A stretch of 64,000 nt of DNA from Pedobacter sp. MC2016-05 (lineage in GTDB: Bacteria; Bacteroidota; Bacteroidia; Sphingobacteriales; Sphingobacteriaceae): the NCBI RefSeq assembly GCF_026239735.1, contig NZ_JAPIVT010000007.1:62001-126000 (forward strand). The letters run 5' to 3'. The position numbers and the translations under genes were made by a program. The notes under the pieces were generated by a model that ran no database searches, was not told the origin of the DNA, and saw nothing but the letters and a program-made list of their open reading frames with translations. Of this stretch, positions 38,302 to 48,011 are shown one piece after another (the first letter of the stretch is position 1; each line of letters starts with the position of its first letter).

Positions 38302-38401
38302 ATTGGTTTGGCGCTTTTTACTTTCTTGCTCTAGTAGTTTGATTTTTTTATTAATCTTTACTTAAAATCGCTGATCTTTCTTTGCCAAAAATGCAATCAT
38401 T

Positions 38402-38506
38402 ATGAAAATTATTTTGCTACCTGCATTTAGTTACTCTATTTTGTTCTTGGTATTTTTTGGACAATGTTCTGACTTAGATAAGGAGGCTTTTATAAAAGCC
38501 AAATAA
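38402..38506 (+). CDS. Candidate 34-residue lipoprotein-like peptide
   Basis: ATG at 38402 opens MKIILLPAFSYSILFLVFF followed by GQCSDLDKEAF and a stop. The hydrophobic segment and following Cys look like a lipoprotein signal with almost no mature part. It could be a remnant of a longer gene or a micro-lipoprotein. The remaining ~30 bp to the convergent esterase hold nothing. Confidence 0.25.
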   Translation: MKIILLPAFSYSILFLVFFGQCSDLDKEAFIKAK

Positions 38507-38538
38507 AGGGAGATTAATTTAGAAGGATTTTATACCTT

Positions 38539-39267
38539 TCAAATGTATAATGGTGCCATCATTCGCCAATAATAGGGGCGATGTGCTTTCTCTTTCCATA
38601 CATAGAACTGATTGTTTATCCCTTTTTCCCAAAGCAAATTACTGAGGGATTTGTTGCTTTCCAAAAAAGGGTCCTCTTTGCCAACAACTAAAATAATTTC
38701 CATTGCATGCATGTTGTTGAGCTGCTCACTGTCGTGTAGATGCGGAAGAAATTGAATAGGCATATTGTGGTAAACCTGGTCACTTCGGAATCCGCTCATC
38801 AGATCATCAAATGGGTGGATGTATTGAGTAAGATCATATCTGCCACTGATCCCGACGATTTTATTAAAAAGATGGGGATGTTTCAAGGCGATATTTGCCG
38901 CATGATATGCGCCCATACTAAAGCCAACAGATTGCAGCCGGGTAGACCCGTTTTTTTGATGGATCAGCGGAATAACCTCATTGAGCAAGTAGGCTTCATA
39001 CTGTAAGTGTCTATCGATGCGGACTGAAGGAAAGACCGAATGGTTGTAGAAACTTTCGCCATCGATACTGTCCACACAGAAAAGTTGAATTTCTCCATTG
39101 TTAATCTGACTGGAAAGTGCATGAATGATTCCCCAGTTTTCATAATCATAAAATCTCGCCATTCTGGTCGGAAACAAAAGTACTGCCCTTCCGCCTGTTC
39201 CGAAAATCAACAGTTCCATTTCGCGACCCAAATGATCGCTATGCCATTTATGGTATTCCCTGTGCAT
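38539..39267 (-). CDS. Esterase-D-type alpha/beta hydrolase
   Basis: A 242-residue cytosolic protein of the putative-esterase type. The nucleophile elbow is GFSMGAYHAANIAL, preceded by LQSV. The C-terminal His is in KEKAHRPYYWRMM and the acidic member probably in VGKEDPF. No signal peptide is visible. The substrate is unknown; relatives hydrolyse short acyl or thioesters. It forms a minus-strand group with a SGNH hydrolase (63 bp away) and a HAD phosphatase further on, without clear coupling. Confidence 0.82.
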   Translation of the reverse strand: MHREYHKWHSDHLGREMELLIFGTGGRAVLLFPTRMARFYDYENWGIIHALSSQINNGEIQLFCVDSIDGESFYNHSVFPSVRIDRHLQYEAYLLNEVIPLIHQKNGSTRLQSVGFSMGAYHAANIALKHPHLFNKIVGISGRYDLTQYIHPFDDLMSGFRSDQVYHNMPIQFLPHLHDSEQLNNMHAMEIILVVGKEDPFLESNKSLSNLLWEKGINNQFYVWKEKAHRPYYWRMMAPLYI

Positions 39268-39329
39268 GTTTGAATGTTTAGGGAAGATAGTGGTTTTTGT
39301 GTTAGTTGAAAGTTAACAAATCATCATGC

Positions 39330-39917
39330 TTAGCCTAATTTCTGCTGAATGAGCAGCTTCCACAACTGGTAACCTTTCGGGCTTAAATGCAATCCATCCT
39401 GGTCATAATATGTCGGATCTGGTTTTCCCGATCTGTCAAGCATTTTCTTAAAGATATCGATAAAATGCCAGTTCCCACTTCTTTTGATGATCTCACTTTC
39501 TATCAAAATATTTGTGTATTTGAATTGCTCTGCCATGTGCCATCTGGAAAGACTCGGCTTAAGGGAAATAAAATAACAGGGCACATTGCCAAAGCGTGCT
39601 TCTACCTTAACCATTAATTGTAGAAAGAATATATAAACCTCTTCCGGATTGCGGCCATCACCCAGATCATTATCACCTGCATAAAAAACAAAAGCCTGAG
39701 GGCTGTAACCCACCATGATCCTGTCGAAAAACCAGACACATGCGGCCAAAGTAGAGCCTCCGAATGCCAGATTGCAGGGCGTTTTGGTTGGAAAATCCAT
39801 CTTTAAAGAATGCCACAAACGGAGAGAGGAGCTCCCGTAAAACAGGATGGAATGTGCTTCTCTACCTCCTTGCGGGATCTCTTCGAGATGCCGGACTTCA
39901 TCTTCATACCAGTACAT
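39330..39917 (-). CDS. SGNH/GDSL-type hydrolase
   Basis: A 195-residue probable esterase of the SGNH fold. Block I is FYGSSSLRLW (nucleophile Ser within GSSS), block II NLAFGGSTLA with the oxyanion Gly, block III AGDNDLGDGRNP with the Asn, and block V DGLHLSPKGYQLW with the catalytic Asp-x-x-His pair. No signal peptide is evident, so it is probably cytosolic. The family deacylates lipids, sugars or peptidoglycan; nothing in the context narrows this. Confidence 0.88.
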   Translation of the reverse strand: MYWYEDEVRHLEEIPQGGREAHSILFYGSSSLRLWHSLKMDFPTKTPCNLAFGGSTLAACVWFFDRIMVGYSPQAFVFYAGDNDLGDGRNPEEVYIFFLQLMVKVEARFGNVPCYFISLKPSLSRWHMAEQFKYTNILIESEIIKRSGNWHFIDIFKKMLDRSGKPDPTYYDQDGLHLSPKGYQLWKLLIQQKLG

Positions 39918-40036
39918 ATAGTGAAGATAAGTTTTTTAAGTTGCCATAGTAGGTGATGAACATTATTTTTGTTATTCGTAAATCTGGCCGGCTTTTCACA
40001 ATTACGTTATCAGGCTTCGTAGAAACTAATGATTTT

Positions 40037-40813
40037 CTATGTCCACCAGGACAATGGAAATTTGATCTCATCTACTGAGCTGGCAATCATATCAGGTTTA
40101 AAAGCATAATGTCCAAGGGTGTCTTTGCTTGAGATACCCGATAGCACCAGAATTGTTTTGTATCCCATTTGCACCCCACCTTGAATATCTGTTTCCATAG
40201 TATCGCCGATGACTGTGGTTTCACCGGTTTCAAGACCTAAAAATTTCCTTGCCGAACGCATCATCACCGGACTTGGTTTTCCAGTAACAAATGCTTTTCT
40301 TCCAGTGGCCTCTTCAATCATGGCGGTTGTGGCCGCAATTCCTAAATTATTCCAACCTGGTTTTTTGGGCGAAGGATCTCTGTTTGTAGTAATGAATTTA
40401 GCTCCAGCAAGAATCATGTCAACTGCCCGCTGAACCATTTCCAATGTAAAATTTCTACCTTCTCCAAGTACCACAAACTCAGGATCTGTGTTCACCAGGG
40501 TGATGCCGTGGTCATGCAAGCTGCTCAGCAGGCCTCCTTCTCCAAGTACATAAGCGGTGCCCTTAGGGCTTTGGTCACTAAGAAATTTTGCCGTTGCCAT
40601 TGCGCTGGTATACACGTGGCTTTCCTCAACTTTGATGCCCAACCCTTTAAGTTTTCTTACCACTTCAAGTGATGTTCGCTGACTGTTATTGGTCATGAAA
40701 GCGAAGGGGATGTTTTCTTCAGTAAGGTGTTTGATGAATTTGTCCGCACCCGTAATCAGCGCTTCGCCACTATAAATCACCCCATCCATGTCAATAAGAA
40801 GTCCTTGTTTCAT
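40037..40813 (-). CDS. NagD-like HAD phosphatase
   Basis: A 258-residue HAD-superfamily class IIA phosphatase. Motif I is LIDMDGVIYSG (nucleophile and acid Asp), motif II FMTNNSQRTS, the motif III lysine is in VTGKPSPVMM, and motif IV VIGDTMETDIQGG. The cap between motifs II and III is the NagD type. These cytosolic enzymes dephosphorylate sugar phosphates or nucleotides. No operon partner is close (119 bp gap to the SGNH gene). Confidence 0.93.
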   Translation of the reverse strand: MKQGLLIDMDGVIYSGEALITGADKFIKHLTEENIPFAFMTNNSQRTSLEVVRKLKGLGIKVEESHVYTSAMATAKFLSDQSPKGTAYVLGEGGLLSSLHDHGITLVNTDPEFVVLGEGRNFTLEMVQRAVDMILAGAKFITTNRDPSPKKPGWNNLGIAATTAMIEEATGRKAFVTGKPSPVMMRSARKFLGLETGETTVIGDTMETDIQGGVQMGYKTILVLSGISSKDTLGHYAFKPDMIASSVDEIKFPLSWWT

Positions 40814-41267
40814 GATCCTTTTTTTCTTGCAAACCTAATGATTTTATTGTTTTCATCAAGCGGTAGCCTTCTGTTGGCCGATTGCTGCATGGATTTTCTG
40901 TTGAAATAATCGGGTAAACCGATCGTTTGGAGTGTACTTAATCTTATCTTAATGTAAATTCAATAATATATTGTTGATTTGATAATTTTAAGACGGTGAA
41001 TGATACGCTATATATTATAACGTAATTCAAGATGACATTGGTGAGTATTTTAAGCCTCGGATAATCTATTGACTTTTTAGATTGCTATGTTTAAATCTAT
41101 TGTACTACGCCAGCCTTTTTTATCGAAAATTGGGAGCCCAGTCAATGCTAAGATTTTAAGTTATTAGCATGCCAGCAATAAATTCCGTTTTGCGGTTCAT
41201 TTAAATATTATTTTATTTGTACTACATAATAGGGCATATGTTGTGCTTTGTGGCTTAGCAAAGGTTT
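40814..41267. other. Divergent intergenic region, HAD / FadR-type regulator
   Basis: 454 bp, AT-rich, no gene recognised. It must hold the promoters of the minus-strand HAD gene and the plus-strand regulator, but I could not identify a full TTTG/TAnnTTTG pair. Confidence 0.4.
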
Positions 41268-41954
41268 ATGGATATAAGTAATTTAAGTAAGGATCTACCG
41301 CCAATCATTTCAAACACCATGGCTGATGTAGTCGAATTGAAGTTGAGGGAATATCTAAAAAGAAAATCCTTTAAGCCTGGTGATGCACTCCCCAAAGAGC
41401 TCGAACTTGCAGAAGCATTAGGCGTGAGCAGGAATGTGCTCAGGGAAGCGTTAAGCCGTTTGAGAATGCTTGGTATGATTGAAACACGTAAGAAGCGGGG
41501 AATGGTTCTGGCAAGACCTGACATACTCGGGACTTTTGAACGTGTATTAGACCCGCTAATTATCGACAACAGCACCCTGCAGGACATATTTGAACTTCGT
41601 TTGGTATTGGAAATGGGAATAGCAGACCTCTTATATATCCGAAAAACGCCAAAGGATATATTGGAGCTAGAGACTATTGCCAAAAAAGAGATCAACCACG
41701 ACCATTCATTTCGCATAAAAAATGAGATTGCTTTTCATGGAAAGCTTTACGAGATGTCGGGAAACGATACTCTGAAGAGATTTCAGATTATGCTGATGCC
41801 AATTTTTGATTATGTAGTAACGCTTGAACAGAAACCAACCCGTGGCTTAGTAAGCCATTTAGATCTTGTAGAAATTTTAAAATCTGGTTCAGTTGATGAT
41901 TTTAAAAAAGGTATGCAAGCTCATTTGCAACCCCACTTTAATAGACTCAAGTAA
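41268..41954 (+). CDS. FadR-subfamily GntR regulator of the sialic acid locus
   Basis: A 228-residue cytosolic repressor/activator. The N-terminal winged helix-turn-helix (about 20-90) has FKPGDALPKELELAEALGVSRNVLREALSRLRMLGMI, the canonical GntR pattern. The C-terminal all-helical FadR/FCD domain (about 105-225) has EIAFHGKLYEMSGN and HLDLVEILKSG, with His ligands expected to bind a metal and small acid. Its place just upstream of sialic acid genes suggests control by a sialate or its breakdown product, as in NanR of other bacteria. A perfect terminator follows. Confidence 0.9.
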   Translation: MDISNLSKDLPPIISNTMADVVELKLREYLKRKSFKPGDALPKELELAEALGVSRNVLREALSRLRMLGMIETRKKRGMVLARPDILGTFERVLDPLIIDNSTLQDIFELRLVLEMGIADLLYIRKTPKDILELETIAKKEINHDHSFRIKNEIAFHGKLYEMSGNDTLKRFQIMLMPIFDYVVTLEQKPTRGLVSHLDLVEILKSGSVDDFKKGMQAHLQPHFNRLK

Positions 41955-41983
41955 AATTAGTTTAATCATTGCATTAATTTATT

Positions 41984-42014
41984 GCCCGTAAGCCTAACTT
42001 ACGGGCTTTTTTTT
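41984..42014 (+). terminator. Rho-independent terminator after the FadR-type gene
   Basis: GCCCGTAAG (41984-41992), CCTAA loop, CTTACGGGC (41998-42006), then eight T residues (42007-42014). The stem is perfect, which makes this the cleanest terminator in the window. It separates the regulator transcript from the sialic acid operon. Confidence 0.92.
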
Positions 42015-42046
42015 GCTAATTCAGGTTGATCATTAATTTGTTACAC

Positions 42047-42064
42047 TAATTCAATTTGGAATTA
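42047..42064. promoter_or_regulatory. Candidate operator palindrome of the sialic acid operon
   Basis: TAATTC, six bases, then GAATTA: a perfect 6+6 bp dyad, 65 bp before the SusC ATG. Its size suits a GntR-family dimer. A further TAATTC half-site is at about 42017. I did not find a clean TAnnTTTG element here. Confidence 0.45.
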
Positions 42065-42129
42065 TAAAGAATACTTCTCACATTTGATATGTCCTACATA
42101 AAGACTAATTACCAAATATAAAAAATGTT

Positions 42130-45100
42130 ATGAACAAAAAAATTACGATTTGGCTGCTGGCTATATTATGTCTTTTTGCACTTGAAACCTGGGCGCAAAA
42201 ATCTGTTTTAGTTTCTGGGGTGGTAAGATCGGGCATGCAAAAGGAAACTCTGCCAGGGGTAAGTGTTAAACTAAAAGGTACAAATGTGGTTGTAACCACT
42301 GACTTGGATGGCAAATTCTCTATCAATGTGCCAGAGGGCAAGGGCACACTCGCATTTTCTTATGTTGGTAGTCAAAGCAAAGAAGTGTTTATTAATGGGA
42401 AGACGGTGCTCGACGTCACTTTAGAGGATAACGTGAATAGCCTTACCGAAGTTGTGGTTGTTGGATATGGAGAACAATCTAGAGCTACGGTTACCAATTC
42501 GATCACTAGAGTAAGCGCTAAAGAATTTGAAAACGCTCCCGCTGCTAATCCGCTAAATCAATTGCAAGGTAAAGTTGCTGGCCTTTCGTTGCAAGTTTCA
42601 AGTGGACAACCAGGTGCAAATCCACAGATTTTCATTAGAGGAGGTGCATCTACATCTCCAGAAGGCGATTCTCCCTTGTTTATTGTGGATGGTATTGTTG
42701 GAAGCATGAGAAACATCAGCGATATTAATGCAGACGATATCGAGTCTATGCAAGTTTTAAAAGATGCAGCTTCTACTGCAATTTATGGAGCCAGAGCTGC
42801 AAATGGTGTAATTATCATCAAAACCAAATCAGGAAAGCTCAACACCAAACCAAGTATTAATTTCAGATATACCAGTGGCTTTGAACAGCAGGGCAATGAG
42901 TATGATTTTACCAGCGCTGCCGATTATATATATGTGAGCAGGTTAAATACACAAAAATTTAATACTAGTAATCCAAATCAATTCCTTGCTAATGGTACCT
43001 ATGGCATGTCTACAGGAAATCCTAGAAATAGTAAAAATACCTTAGAATTTTTAGATACTTACATTGCAAATTATGGTAAAGATTATGTAAGTAATTTAAT
43101 TGATAACCAAGGCTGGACTACCATGACAGATCCGGTTACAGGCAAAAAGTTAATCTTCAAGGAAACCAATTATCAAAATGAAACTTTTCAAAACGCTAGA
43201 AGAAATGAATATGATTTCAACGTTAGCGGCGGTACAGAAAAATCTACCTATTATGTAAGTTTAGGTCACCTTAATCAAACAGGTATCGTTTCTGGAACAG
43301 ATTATAAAAACTATAATTTCTTGATTAATGCTACTTATAAATTAAGCGATAAATGGGCATTAAATACGAATATAAATTACCTGCTCCGTCAAAGTAATGG
43401 CATTGGCAACATTCAAAATGTGCTCTCAAGATCGGTAACAATGCCTTTTACCTATCGGGATGTTTACGAGAATGGTTTGCCTGCACCCGGAGAAGGTGTT
43501 GCCTCATTTAGAAATAGACAGCATGAAATTTACTATCGTGATCAGTATAGCGACAATAAGGTTTATCGTTCTACTTTTAATTTAGGTGCTACCTGGGATA
43601 TTTTACCCGGGCTAAGCTTTAAACCTGCAGTGTATTGGTTTACTACAGAAGGTTTAACCAACTCTTTCGAAGCATATAATGAAGTAAATATCAACAGGAA
43701 TGCTGCAGCTGAGCATACCTTTATCAGACAGGCACAGGTTGACGGAGTATTCAATTATGTAAAGGATTTTGGTTCGAAACACCACACCAGTTCTGTGCTC
43801 GGTACCAGTTACATCAACAATTATAATTATGGTGTAAATGCATCGGGTTATGGTGCGCCAACAGATAACATCAGAACAGTGAATGCAACAGCGCTGTTAA
43901 CACAAAGAAGTAGTTCGGATATTAGCTCTGATATTATAATGAGTTATTTCGGTCGTGTAAATTATGATTATGACCGCAAATATTTATTCTCAGCAAGTTT
44001 AAGGGGCGATGGTTCATCTAAATTTGCAGAATCTAATAAATGGGGTATATTCCCAGGTGTATCTGCAGGGTGGAACGTGCATAGTGAAAAGTTCTTTGAT
44101 CCCATAAAAAAATATGTTTCAACTTTTAAATTGCGTACAAGTTGGGGGCAAGCAGGGCAAAATGAGTTGTCAATTTTCGACACTCAAGGCCAATATAGTA
44201 TCGGAAATACTTATTTAGGAGAAGTAGGTATTTTAAATACCAAGTTAGCCAACAAAGACTTGATTTGGGAAACGACAACATCATTTGATGTTGGTGCAGA
44301 TATTGGTTTGTTTAAAGATAGAGTAACAGTATTGGTTGATTATTACAACAAAAGAACAAGCGATAGACTTTTTGATAAACCTTTGGATGCGACGTCGGGT
44401 TTTTCTTCAATCAAAAGTAATTTTGGCACCATCCAATCTGCCGGTTTTGATTTTGAAATTGCCGGAAAAGCCATAAAAACCAAAAACTTTTCTTGGGATG
44501 TAAACTTAACCCTATCCTTTAATAAATCGATTATTATCGATCTACCAAATAATGGAGAACTAAAAAATAGAATTGGCGGTAACATCGTCTTTGACAAAAC
44601 CTTAAATGATTATGTTAAAGTAGGAGGAACTGCCGAAGGGGAAAGATATGGTGGTAGATGGGCATACCATATGATTGGTGTTTACGCAACTGATGCCGAT
44701 GCAGCTAATGCACCAAAAGATAGCGAAACAAATAACCGCGTTAAAAAAGGGGGTGATGCCATTTGGGAAGATGTTGATGGAAATGGAATTATAGACAGCA
44801 GAGACATGGTTTTTATGGGTTATATCAGACCTGATAGAACGGGCGGTATTGTAAATACTTTTAATTATAAAGGACTTTCGATGCGTGTTGTAGCCGATTT
44901 TGCAGTGGGTCATGTAATTGATAATTCTTTTAGAGGAAGATCGCTTGGTAGTGCCAGGAATAACAACATGACTTTGAGTGATGTAATGAGCGATAAAATT
45001 TGGAAAAACCCAGGAGACAATGCAAGCATACCCAAATATACTGTACAGAGTGATGCCGATTATAACTACAGAAACCATTTAAGAAGTGGTAACGGATTGG

Positions 45101-45369
45101 CATCTTCATCAGGCTATATTACTGCAAATTCAGCTTACCATTCTAAAGGAGATTTTCTTGCCTTCAGAGAAGTTTCATTAAGCTATAGGTTAAAAGCAGA
45201 TTTTTTAAGAAAAGCACATATTGCTGGCATAAATCTATTCGCAGGCGTTTACAATATCGGTTACATCACCAAATACGATGGTTTAATGCCAGAAATATTT
45301 ACTGGTAACGATGAGGGTTCATACCCACGACCAAGACAGTACAACTTTGGTGCAACAGTTACATTTTAA
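42130..45369 (+). CDS. SusC/RagA TonB-linked outer membrane protein (sialic acid locus)
   Basis: A 1079-residue outer membrane importer with signal (MNKKITIWLLAILCLFALETWAQ). The carboxypeptidase-regulatory-like domain spans about 28-105. The plug has VVVVGYGEQSRATVTNSITRV, LNQLQGKVAGLSLQV and MQVLKDAASTAIYGARAANGV, followed by a long barrel. First gene of the operon that includes two sialidases and the sialate lyase, so it probably imports sialylated oligosaccharides or free sialic acid. It is followed by SusD after 3 bp. The longer barrel than in the other two SusC copies (about 60-80 residues) may reflect extra loops. Confidence 0.95.
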   Translation: MNKKITIWLLAILCLFALETWAQKSVLVSGVVRSGMQKETLPGVSVKLKGTNVVVTTDLDGKFSINVPEGKGTLAFSYVGSQSKEVFINGKTVLDVTLEDNVNSLTEVVVVGYGEQSRATVTNSITRVSAKEFENAPAANPLNQLQGKVAGLSLQVSSGQPGANPQIFIRGGASTSPEGDSPLFIVDGIVGSMRNISDINADDIESMQVLKDAASTAIYGARAANGVIIIKTKSGKLNTKPSINFRYTSGFEQQGNEYDFTSAADYIYVSRLNTQKFNTSNPNQFLANGTYGMSTGNPRNSKNTLEFLDTYIANYGKDYVSNLIDNQGWTTMTDPVTGKKLIFKETNYQNETFQNARRNEYDFNVSGGTEKSTYYVSLGHLNQTGIVSGTDYKNYNFLINATYKLSDKWALNTNINYLLRQSNGIGNIQNVLSRSVTMPFTYRDVYENGLPAPGEGVASFRNRQHEIYYRDQYSDNKVYRSTFNLGATWDILPGLSFKPAVYWFTTEGLTNSFEAYNEVNINRNAAAEHTFIRQAQVDGVFNYVKDFGSKHHTSSVLGTSYINNYNYGVNASGYGAPTDNIRTVNATALLTQRSSSDISSDIIMSYFGRVNYDYDRKYLFSASLRGDGSSKFAESNKWGIFPGVSAGWNVHSEKFFDPIKKYVSTFKLRTSWGQAGQNELSIFDTQGQYSIGNTYLGEVGILNTKLANKDLIWETTTSFDVGADIGLFKDRVTVLVDYYNKRTSDRLFDKPLDATSGFSSIKSNFGTIQSAGFDFEIAGKAIKTKNFSWDVNLTLSFNKSIIIDLPNNGELKNRIGGNIVFDKTLNDYVKVGGTAEGERYGGRWAYHMIGVYATDADAANAPKDSETNNRVKKGGDAIWEDVDGNGIIDSRDMVFMGYIRPDRTGGIVNTFNYKGLSMRVVADFAVGHVIDNSFRGRSLGSARNNNMTLSDVMSDKIWKNPGDNASIPKYTVQSDADYNYRNHLRSGNGLASSSGYITANSAYHSKGDFLAFREVSLSYRLKADFLRKAHIAGINLFAGVYNIGYITKYDGLMPEIFTGNDEGSYPRPRQYNFGATVTF

Positions 45370-45372
45370 ATC

Positions 45373-46836
45373 ATGATGTTAAAGAAATATACAATGAGAA
45401 AGCAATTATACATATACACCGCTATTTGCTGTTTAGTAAGTTTTGCAAGTTGTAAAAAAATACTAGATGCACCTCCAGTATCGAGCATAACCAATGAATC
45501 TTATTGGAAAGCTGAGGGAGATGTAACCGGATACATGACAGGTATCAATGCTGATTTTAGGAACTTAATGAATACAACCCTATACTTTGAAGACCGAAGT
45601 GATGTATTTGTTTTAGGATTAGAAGGCGCAACAACTACGGCTTGGGCGCAAAATTTAACGCCACTAAATGCACCAAATTGGATTAACTTTTATAACCTAA
45701 TCCATCATTGTAATTTGGTGATCAAATATGCACCAACCATTACAACAGGTACAGCTGCAAATATCAATAGAGCGCTTGCGCAAGCTTATTTTATCAGGGC
45801 TCATACCTATTTCTCTTTAATTAGAACTTGGGGTAATGTTCCAATTGTATTGCAGCCAACAGAAAGTGCAGAAAGAGATTTGCCGGCTCGTGCACCTGCA
45901 AACGAAGTAATGGCCTTAATTCTTTCTGATATCGAAGAGGCACTTAAGAATTTCCCAGAAAATGGATTTGTGAATAAAAATAGGGTTTCTAAACCTGCAG
46001 TTTATGCGCTAAAAGCAGATGCTTTACTATGGAAAAATAAAGTGTTGGCGGGTACCACAAGCGACCTCGAGGCAGCCATTACAGCAGCTGATTTAGCTTT
46101 GGCTTCTGGCGCTTCGCTATTAAGTAATTTTAGTGAAATTCATGCAACTGATAAGAGAAAAAATGCAGAAATCATATTTTCATTCTATTTCTTACGTGAT
46201 GAAAAATCTGACCAATATGGCAGCAGGTTAAAACCACGAGATATTTTTGTTGCTGCAGCTACAAATGTTGCGCAATTGCCTTTTTCAAAAAACGGTGCTC
46301 GTAGTGTATATGCACCAAGTGCGAAAATTCAAATTCTTTTTGCGGCAAATGATGTTAGAAAGGCAAATTCTTTTATAACAGCGGTTGATGCAGCAAATAA
46401 TGTGATTGGCGTTTTCGATAATAAGTTTAGAGGTACAGCTTATCCAGATGACCGTTATTATGAAAATGAGATTGTACTATACAGAGCAGCAGAAATGATC
46501 TTATTTAAGGCAGAAGCTTTAGCAGCATTAAATAGAATTCCAGAGGCTAAAACAGAGTTAGATAAAGTACGTTTGAGAGCAGGAATAGGAGTTTATACAG
46601 GTGCGATGGATAAGTTGTCATTCGAAAAAGAATTACTGAACGAACGTGGAAGGGAGTTTTGGATGGAACTTAAAAGATGGCCAGATTTGGTTAGATTTCA
46701 CTTTGGTGGCACCATTAATATTTATAACGAAGTGCCAAATCTTTTAGGGAAATCTATACCGTTGTTTTCTCCAATTCCAAATACACAAATATTCTTAAAC
46801 CCGAACTTAAAACAAACAGAAGGTTATGTTAACTAA
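45373..46836 (+). CDS. SusD/RagB lipoprotein (sialic acid locus)
   Basis: A 487-residue SusD-family surface lipoprotein (lipobox in LVSFASCKKILD). Family blocks: YWKAEGDVTGYMTGI, LAQAYFIRAHTYFSLIRTWGNVPIV, YENEIVLYRAAEMILFKAEALAAL, LNERGREFWMELKRWPDLVRFH and the ending FSPIPNTQIFLNPNLKQTEGY. An internal ATG at 45394 (MRKQLYIY) is an equally good start for the signal peptide. The 3' end overlaps the first sialidase by 11 bp. It is expected to bind sialoglycan in complex with the SusC encoded just upstream. Confidence 0.94.
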   Translation: MMLKKYTMRKQLYIYTAICCLVSFASCKKILDAPPVSSITNESYWKAEGDVTGYMTGINADFRNLMNTTLYFEDRSDVFVLGLEGATTTAWAQNLTPLNAPNWINFYNLIHHCNLVIKYAPTITTGTAANINRALAQAYFIRAHTYFSLIRTWGNVPIVLQPTESAERDLPARAPANEVMALILSDIEEALKNFPENGFVNKNRVSKPAVYALKADALLWKNKVLAGTTSDLEAAITAADLALASGASLLSNFSEIHATDKRKNAEIIFSFYFLRDEKSDQYGSRLKPRDIFVAAATNVAQLPFSKNGARSVYAPSAKIQILFAANDVRKANSFITAVDAANNVIGVFDNKFRGTAYPDDRYYENEIVLYRAAEMILFKAEALAALNRIPEAKTELDKVRLRAGIGVYTGAMDKLSFEKELLNERGREFWMELKRWPDLVRFHFGGTINIYNEVPNLLGKSIPLFSPIPNTQIFLNPNLKQTEGYVN

Positions 46837-48010
46837 ACAAAAATATAAATATCAGTTGATCATTTGCTTGTTTGCTGTGATAGCTATTCTGGAAAGCTGT
46901 GGTAAAGAAACCGGGCCAATTGCGGAGCCTAAACCAGCGCCTGCACCAACTACAGGCAATACCAGCTATAACCATATCTACAAATCAAACGAAGGTGGTT
47001 ATTACTGTTTCCGAATTCCAGCCATAATCAAAACTAAACAAGGTACTTTATTAGCATTTGCTGAAGCCCGCAAAAATAATTGTGGTGATGAAGGAGATAT
47101 CGATATGGTGGTAAAACGCTCTACTGATAAAGGTAAAACTTGGAGCGCATTAAGTGTAGTATGGACTGATGGAGAAAACACTTGTGGTAACCCAGCTCCT
47201 GTAGTAGATGAAGTAACTGGAAAGATACATTTACTAATGACCTGGAATTTAGGTACTGATGATATTTCTACCATAAATAATGGCACCAGTAAAGATACCA
47301 GAAGAGTTTATAAAACCTCATCTGTTGATGATGGTGTAAGTTGGGCTTCACCGCAGGAAATTACTACTGATGTTAAATTGGCCGCATGGGGTTGGTATGC
47401 AACTGGTCCTTGTCATGGTATTCAAATTAACAAAGGCACTTTTAAAGGCAGGCTTGTAATCCCTTGCGATAACATAGAAAAAGGTGCTGGTAGAAAAGGT
47501 TATTCACATGTAATCTACTCAGATAACAATGGCGAAACTTGGAAACTTGGAGGTGTAACGCCACCAATTGCTGTAAATCCTAACGAAAGCACAGTAGCCG
47601 AACTTGCTGATGGAAGTTTGATGCTAAACATGAGGGTTTCAGGTAATAATAATTTAAGAATGAAAAGTATAAGTACAGACGGAGGAATAACTTGGTCGGT
47701 ACCTGTTGATGCCCTCGGATTGGTAGATCCAGTTTGCCAAGGTAGCATAATTTCTACCACAGTTGGTACGCAACATACGCTTCTGTTTTCTAATCCATCA
47801 AGCATTACCAGAACAAATATGACCATTAAAATGAGTACAGATAATGGTGTTACTTGGCCCAAAGCTTATTCTGTATTTACGGGGATGTCGGCTTATTCAG
47901 ATCTTGTGATGATCGAAAACAATGAAGTTGGAATATTGTATGAGGCAGGAACAGCTAGGTTCTCAGATGGAATTGCCTTTAGAAATGTAAATGTATCAGA
48001 AATTAAATAA
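46826..48010 (+). CDS. GH33 exo-alpha-sialidase, lipoprotein form
   Basis: Releases terminal sialic acid from glycoconjugates. At 394 residues it is a bare six-bladed propeller. The lipobox Cys25 (ILESCGKE) is followed by a Pro/Ala-rich linker, so it is probably displayed on the cell surface. The arginine-containing FRIPAI motif, the Asp in EGDIDMV, four Asp-boxes (STDKGKTW, SDNNGETW, STDGGITW, STDNGVTW) and the late ILYEAG Glu/Tyr region support GH33. It overlaps SusD by 11 bp. A second sialidase follows immediately, with a different signal and an extra N-terminal domain. Confidence 0.94.
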   Translation: MLTKQKYKYQLIICLFAVIAILESCGKETGPIAEPKPAPAPTTGNTSYNHIYKSNEGGYYCFRIPAIIKTKQGTLLAFAEARKNNCGDEGDIDMVVKRSTDKGKTWSALSVVWTDGENTCGNPAPVVDEVTGKIHLLMTWNLGTDDISTINNGTSKDTRRVYKTSSVDDGVSWASPQEITTDVKLAAWGWYATGPCHGIQINKGTFKGRLVIPCDNIEKGAGRKGYSHVIYSDNNGETWKLGGVTPPIAVNPNESTVAELADGSLMLNMRVSGNNNLRMKSISTDGGITWSVPVDALGLVDPVCQGSIISTTVGTQHTLLFSNPSSITRTNMTIKMSTDNGVTWPKAYSVFTGMSAYSDLVMIENNEVGILYEAGTARFSDGIAFRNVNVSEIK

Positions 48011-48011
48011 T

